Part shown: positions 60,781 through 64,000 of the stretch, in pieces | Numbering within the stretch: the first letter of the stretch is position 1 | How the letters are laid out: every line of letters starts with the position of its first letter | Assembly: GCA_016789905.1 (NCBI GenBank) | Contig: JAEUQC010000063.1 | Coordinates: 124,001-188,000, forward strand | Reading direction: 5' to 3' | Source: Bryobacterales bacterium | Lineage (GTDB): Bacteria > Acidobacteriota > Terriglobia > Bryobacterales > Bryobacteraceae | DNA length: 64,000 bases | The notes under the pieces: model-generated | The model's input: the letters and a program-made list of their open reading frames with translations, nothing else | Databases searched by the model: none | Told to the model about the DNA's origin: nothing | Program-made: the position numbers and the translations under genes

Positions 60781-61253
60781 TGCGACTGGTGCGGCCGCGG
60801 GGCAGCCGGGAGGTTGGTCCCGGAGAGCGCTGTGCGCGCTGTGCGGTTGGTGCGGCAGCGGGACGGCCGGGAGGTTGGTCGCGGAAGGCGCTGTGCGCGC
60901 CGTGCGGTTGGTGCGGCTGCGGGGCAGCCGAGGGGGTGGTCGCGTCGTGCGACTGGTGCGGCTGCGTGGGAGCCGGGAGGTTGGTCGCGGCGGGCGCTGT
61001 GCGCGCCGTGCGACTGGTGCGGCTGCGGGGCAGCCGGGGGGGTGGTCGCGTCGTGCGACTGGTGCGGCAGCGGGACGGCCGGGGGGTTGGTCGCGTCGTG
61101 CGACTGGTGCGGCAGCGGGACGGCCGGGGGGTTGGTCGCGTAGGGCGCTGTGCGCGCCGTGTGACTGGTGCGGCTGCGTGGGAGCCGGGAGGTTGGACGC
61201 GGCGGGCGCTGCGCGCGCTGTGCGACTGGTGCGGCGGCGGGGCATGGTGCGCC
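60781..61253. repeat. GC-rich minisatellite of mixed 61- and 45-bp units
   Basis: Units starting TGYGRYTGGTGCGGC begin at 60781, 60842, 60903, 60948, 61009, 61054, 61099, 61160 and 61221. This gives the length order 61, 61, 45, 61, 45, 45, 61, 61 and a partial last copy. The short unit lacks a 16-bp block around GCGCTGTGCGCGCC. Within a unit, two sub-types differ in the middle (GGCTGCGKGGSAGCC against GGCAGCGGGACGGCC). Because 61 is not divisible by 3, the array is not coding, although GC bias opens long frames on both strands. The rest of the 60722-61456 gap shows no gene. Confidence 0.9.
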
Positions 61254-61456
61254 ACTTGAGGGTGGGTGTCGTCCGCTCAAACCGTCTCCGTTTCCCCACT
61301 TCATTTTCTGCCGGCGACAGCTTGGTAATGGGCTTGGGGGCCGGAAAAAGAACGCATTTGTCAAGCAAAACAAGTGGTCAAGAATGAGGCCGATACAAAT
61401 GCATTGACACCGTTGCAACTCTCCTGTTACCTTCGCTTCGTCCGTTCCTTTCTCTA

Positions 61457-61912
61457 ATGCATTCGGTATCTGAAAGAACTAATGCGGCAGCCGTCCGGCT
61501 GTTGCTCGTAGATGATCATCCGGCGGGGTTGGCGGCCCGCGGTTCGGTGCTCACCGAGTTGGGTTTTGCGATTACGACCGCGGGTTCCGCGGAAGTGGCT
61601 CTGAAAAAGTTTCAAGCGGAACCCTTCCCACTGGTAGTCACCGATTACAAGCTGCCCGGCATGACAGGCGTTGACCTGATTGCCGGTATACGGGCGGTCG
61701 CGCCCGAGACCCGAATCGTGTTGATATCCGGGTTTGTGGACGCGCTGGGGTTGACGGAACAATCGACCGGCGCGGACGCGGTGCTAGCCAAGAGCGCCAA
61801 CGAAGTGACGCAGTTGATACGAGCCGTGCAGCGGCTGTTGCGGCGAAGCGTGGCCAAGAAGCCAGGCAGTGTGAAGAAGGCGACCGCCAAGAAAGCCGGT
61901 ACGGCGGGGTAA
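61457..61912 (+). CDS. Single-domain response regulator (REC) with basic tail
   Basis: A 151-aa protein. The receiver domain is visible: acidic pocket 'RLLLVDDHPAGLAARGSVLT', phosphoacceptor 'FPLVVTDYKLPGMTGVDLIA' and 'TRIVLISGFVDALGL', with the final Lys equivalent in 'GADAVLAKSAN'. There is no DNA-binding domain; the last ~25 residues are Lys/Ala-rich (KKPGSVKKATAKKAG) and could bind nucleic acid or membranes. No sensor kinase is adjacent. It overlaps the GH3 gene by 1 bp and is probably transcribed with it. Confidence 0.9.
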   Translation: MHSVSERTNAAAVRLLLVDDHPAGLAARGSVLTELGFAITTAGSAEVALKKFQAEPFPLVVTDYKLPGMTGVDLIAGIRAVAPETRIVLISGFVDALGLTEQSTGADAVLAKSANEVTQLIRAVQRLLRRSVAKKPGSVKKATAKKAGTAG

Positions 61913-63642
61913 TGCGAAGGGCGGCCACATGGATAGCCCTCTGCGCCACGCTGTTGGTGGCGGCGCAGGGGGCGCCTCCCGCCGCCCGGAAAAAACGCGC
62001 CGCGCCAGTCAAGGCGAGCCAAGCGGAGTTGAGCGAGAACGCGGTGGCCGAACGGTGGCTGAAGGGGATGACCCTGCGGCAGCGGGTGGCCCAGTTAATC
62101 GTCATCCGCACGCATGGCAACATGGCGAGCGCGCGGGGCAAGGAGTGGCGGAACATCGTCCGCTGGGTGGGTACGTCGCAGGTGGGCGGGATCATAGTCG
62201 TCAACCGAGTGCGGCGCGGAGCGGTGGTGAAGGCGCAGCCGTACGAGACGGCGCAGTTCATCAACCGGCTGCAGCGGCTGGCGAAGACGCCGCTACTGGT
62301 GGGCGGGGACTTTGAAAGGTCCGTCAGCATGCGGTTCGACGGGACGATCCAGTATCCGCACGCAATGGCGTATGGCGCGGCGGACAACGTGGCGCTGACG
62401 GAGGAGTTTGGGCGGATCACGGTGCGCGAGGCGCGCGCGCTTGGGTTCCAGTGGGTGTTCGCGCCGGACGCGGACGTGAACAACAACCCGGACAACCCGA
62501 TCATCGGAATCCGGGCATTTGGCGTGGACGCGGCGACGGTGTCGCGGCACGTGGAGGCGTTTGTACGAGGCGCGCAGCAGGCCACGCCGCGGGCGCTGGT
62601 GACGGTGAAACACTTCCCAGGCCATGGGGACACGGCGACGGACAGCCATGCTGGGATGCCGGTGATAGAGGCGGACCGGGCGCGGCTGGACGCGTTGGAA
62701 CTGGCGCCATTCCGGGCGGCGATCGCCGGGGGCGTGGACGCGGTGATGAGCGCGCACATCTCGATGCCGAAGGTGGACGGGAGCGGGGTGCCGGCGACGA
62801 TCTCGCCGGTGATCATCGGGGAGGTGCTGCGGAAGGACCTGGGCTTCGCGGGGCTGGTGACGACGGACGCGATGGACATGGACGGATTGGCGAGAGAGTA
62901 CGGGAGCGCGGAGAGCTCTGTTCGGGCGTTGGAGGCCGGGGTGGACGTGCTGCTGATGCCGCGTGACCCGGACCAGGCGATTGAGGCGGTGATGAAGGCG
63001 CTGGCGGCGAAGCGGCTGACGGCGGCGCGGATCGACGCGTCGGTACGAAAGATACTGCGGGCGAAGGCGCGGCTGGGGTTGCACCGGTCGCGGATGGCGG
63101 ACGGGGACGTGATCGCGGACGTGACCGAGGACGAAGCGGCGATGGTGCATGCGCAGAAGGTGGCGGACGCGGCGGTGACGGTGCTGCGCGGGGACAGGGC
63201 ACGGCTTCCCGTGGCGAATGGCGCGGGGACGTGCGTGCTGGCGCTGAGTGACCGGCGGGGCAACGGGCAGGGGGCGCAGTTGGCCGAGGAGTTGAAGGCG
63301 CGGGCCCCGCTGGCACGGATGGTGGTGTTGGACCCGCAGATGCCGGAGGCGGCGCTGGCCGAACCGCCGGAGGGCTGCGAGACGACGGTCGTGGCGGCGT
63401 TTCTGGGGTTTGGCGGGACGGGCAAGTTGAGCACGGCGTATACACCGCTGCTGGACCGGCTGATGGCTTCGGGCAAGCCGGTTGTGCTGGGCGCATTGGG
63501 GAACCCGTTTCTGGTGCGGGCATACCCAGGCGCGGCACTAGCGCTGACGACATATTCGACGGTTCCGGTTTCGGAGACGGCGTTTGTGAAGGCACTCACC
63601 GGCGAGTTGCAGCCGTCGGGCAAGCCATTCTTGAGTAAGTAG
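61912..63642 (+). CDS. Secreted glycoside hydrolase family 3, NagZ-like
   Basis: A 576-aa protein with a signal peptide (MRRAATWIALCATLLVAAQG). The GH3 core includes 'KGMTLRQRVAQLIVIRTHG', 'LVTVKHFPGHGDTATDSHAG' (the KH-FPGHGxTxxDSH loop of beta-N-acetylglucosaminidases) and the nucleophile 'GLVTTDAMDMDGLAREYG'. A second, C-terminal alpha/beta domain (~380-576) follows. The likely reaction is removal of beta-linked N-acetylglucosamine from peptidoglycan or chitin fragments outside the cytoplasm. It overlaps the response regulator gene (TAATG), an uncommon pairing. Codon use is unusually G-rich for this window. Confidence 0.9.
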   Translation: MRRAATWIALCATLLVAAQGAPPAARKKRAAPVKASQAELSENAVAERWLKGMTLRQRVAQLIVIRTHGNMASARGKEWRNIVRWVGTSQVGGIIVVNRVRRGAVVKAQPYETAQFINRLQRLAKTPLLVGGDFERSVSMRFDGTIQYPHAMAYGAADNVALTEEFGRITVREARALGFQWVFAPDADVNNNPDNPIIGIRAFGVDAATVSRHVEAFVRGAQQATPRALVTVKHFPGHGDTATDSHAGMPVIEADRARLDALELAPFRAAIAGGVDAVMSAHISMPKVDGSGVPATISPVIIGEVLRKDLGFAGLVTTDAMDMDGLAREYGSAESSVRALEAGVDVLLMPRDPDQAIEAVMKALAAKRLTAARIDASVRKILRAKARLGLHRSRMADGDVIADVTEDEAAMVHAQKVADAAVTVLRGDRARLPVANGAGTCVLALSDRRGNGQGAQLAEELKARAPLARMVVLDPQMPEAALAEPPEGCETTVVAAFLGFGGTGKLSTAYTPLLDRLMASGKPVVLGALGNPFLVRAYPGAALALTTYSTVPVSETAFVKALTGELQPSGKPFLSK

Positions 63643-64000
63643 GTATGGTGTTGCATCGTATGGGCGCCTTTCTTTGTTTCCGGTCCGGGTTTTTGGTCTC
63701 CGTCCGTGGCCACGGGAAGACCAATGGCCTGACCCGTTGTGGGGTTTGGGCTGTAGCGCGTCCCGGGACATGTTAAAGCAAGTTCCAACGCGGGGGCGGC
63801 CGCATGTGGGGTTTCCCCGGCGAGCGATTTGTGGTTGGGTTACAGATGAGCCCGGCCACCGGCGGCGCCAGATTGCGCAAGCTGTAACCCGCCGTGTTGT
63901 GCGGGGTTGCTCAGAAGTGCGGAAAAGGGGGGACACGCCAAGGCGATGTCCCCGCGACCGTGCTGCGCGGGGGATGATGGGTGATCCTTGTGGCTGGGTT
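63643..64000. other. Gene-free structured end region
   Basis: No convincing gene is seen. Symmetric elements are CCGTGGCCACGG at 63704-63715 (perfect palindrome inside a longer GGTCT...AGACC stem), GGGTTACAG (63837-63845)/CTGTAACCC (63882-63890), and a very stable hairpin GGGGACACGCC-AA-GGCG-A-TGTCCCC at 63929-63953. It could be part of a structured RNA or a mobile-element edge; the sequence does not decide. Confidence 0.4.

Noticed and set aside
60781..61253. Possible CRISPR array
   Set aside because: Units are contiguous without unique spacers, and no cas gene is present.
60032..61255. Long Pro/Arg-rich open frames across the minisatellite, on both strands
   Set aside because: Unit length 61 changes frame at each copy and the peptides are simple repeats of the DNA array; no start context or family.
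61638..63788. 716-aa Ser/Ala-rich open frame antisense to the GH3 gene
   Set aside because: The GH3 catalytic motifs are on the plus strand; the antisense frame is a composition artefact.
63538..63936. 132-aa Arg-rich minus-strand frame at the window end
   Set aside because: It overlaps the GH3 end and consists of low-information Arg/Pro-rich sequence with no domain.

Overview
The window is one continuous stretch of high-GC bacterial chromosome, almost certainly from the phylum Acidobacteriota, in or near the Solibacter/Bryobacter lineage. The evidence is the mix of lineage-typical families: a TIGR03437-type secreted protein, a VWA protein of the TIGR03436 type, an Oar-like TonB-dependent receptor with an N-terminal carboxypeptidase-regulatory-like domain, an ECF-like sigma factor beside a TPR-bearing Ser/Thr kinase, and many small secreted proteins. 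No rRNA, tRNA, CRISPR array or insertion sequence was recognised.

Region 1-10.7 kb: a partial cytochrome c/CBM9 protein, a PilZ-like protein and an ECF sigma factor come first. A long minus-strand operon then reads apbE, korA, korB, a 493-aa protein that looks like the thiamine-diphosphate domain of pyruvate:ferredoxin oxidoreductase without its cofactor motif, a truncated haemoglobin, a methyltransferase and a Ser/Thr kinase. Region 10.8-22.1 kb is a plus-strand operon: rnfB, a giant 1649-aa pyruvate:ferredoxin oxidoreductase, rnfC, rnfD, rnfG, rnfE, rnfA, an 80-aa Cys-rich membrane protein and a ferredoxin-NADP reductase, closed by a strong terminator. The two operons diverge from about 10.7 kb. 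Together they form a ferredoxin island: 2-oxoacid oxidation reduces ferredoxin, Rnf couples ferredoxin oxidation to NAD reduction and ion pumping, the reductase links to NADP, and ApbE attaches FMN to RnfG and RnfD.

Region 22.1-45.8 kb: a CBS protein with two tandem-duplicated ion permeases; an RlmA-type rRNA methyltransferase; a type II NADH dehydrogenase; the four-gene ligase-associated DNA repair cluster (exonuclease, ATP-dependent ligase, DEXH helicase, PdeM); an AlaX-type editing protein next to a TIGR03437 protein, with a decayed tandem duplication of their junction; cysE; a Nudix hydrolase; a sialidase-like propeller; an Rpn-type nuclease; adenosine deaminase; glgB; small genes; and a zone of toxin-antitoxin decay with HigA and Uma2 remnants and a VapBC pair.

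Region 45.8-64 kb: the haem operon hemX-hemA-hemC-cobA/hemD, a HigBA pair, a di-haem peroxidase and TPR protein, a PQQ-propeller protein, a CocE-type hydrolase, a DoxX-like protein, the large TonB-dependent receptor, a VWA protein, a non-coding minisatellite of mixed 61- and 45-bp units, a response regulator with a GH3 enzyme, and a structured gene-free end.

The most unusual items are the apparently cofactor-dead PFOR-domain protein inside the 2-oxoacid oxidoreductase operon, the Rnf-PFOR-FNR operon with its extra-long PFOR and extra Cys-rich membrane protein, and several local repeat structures.
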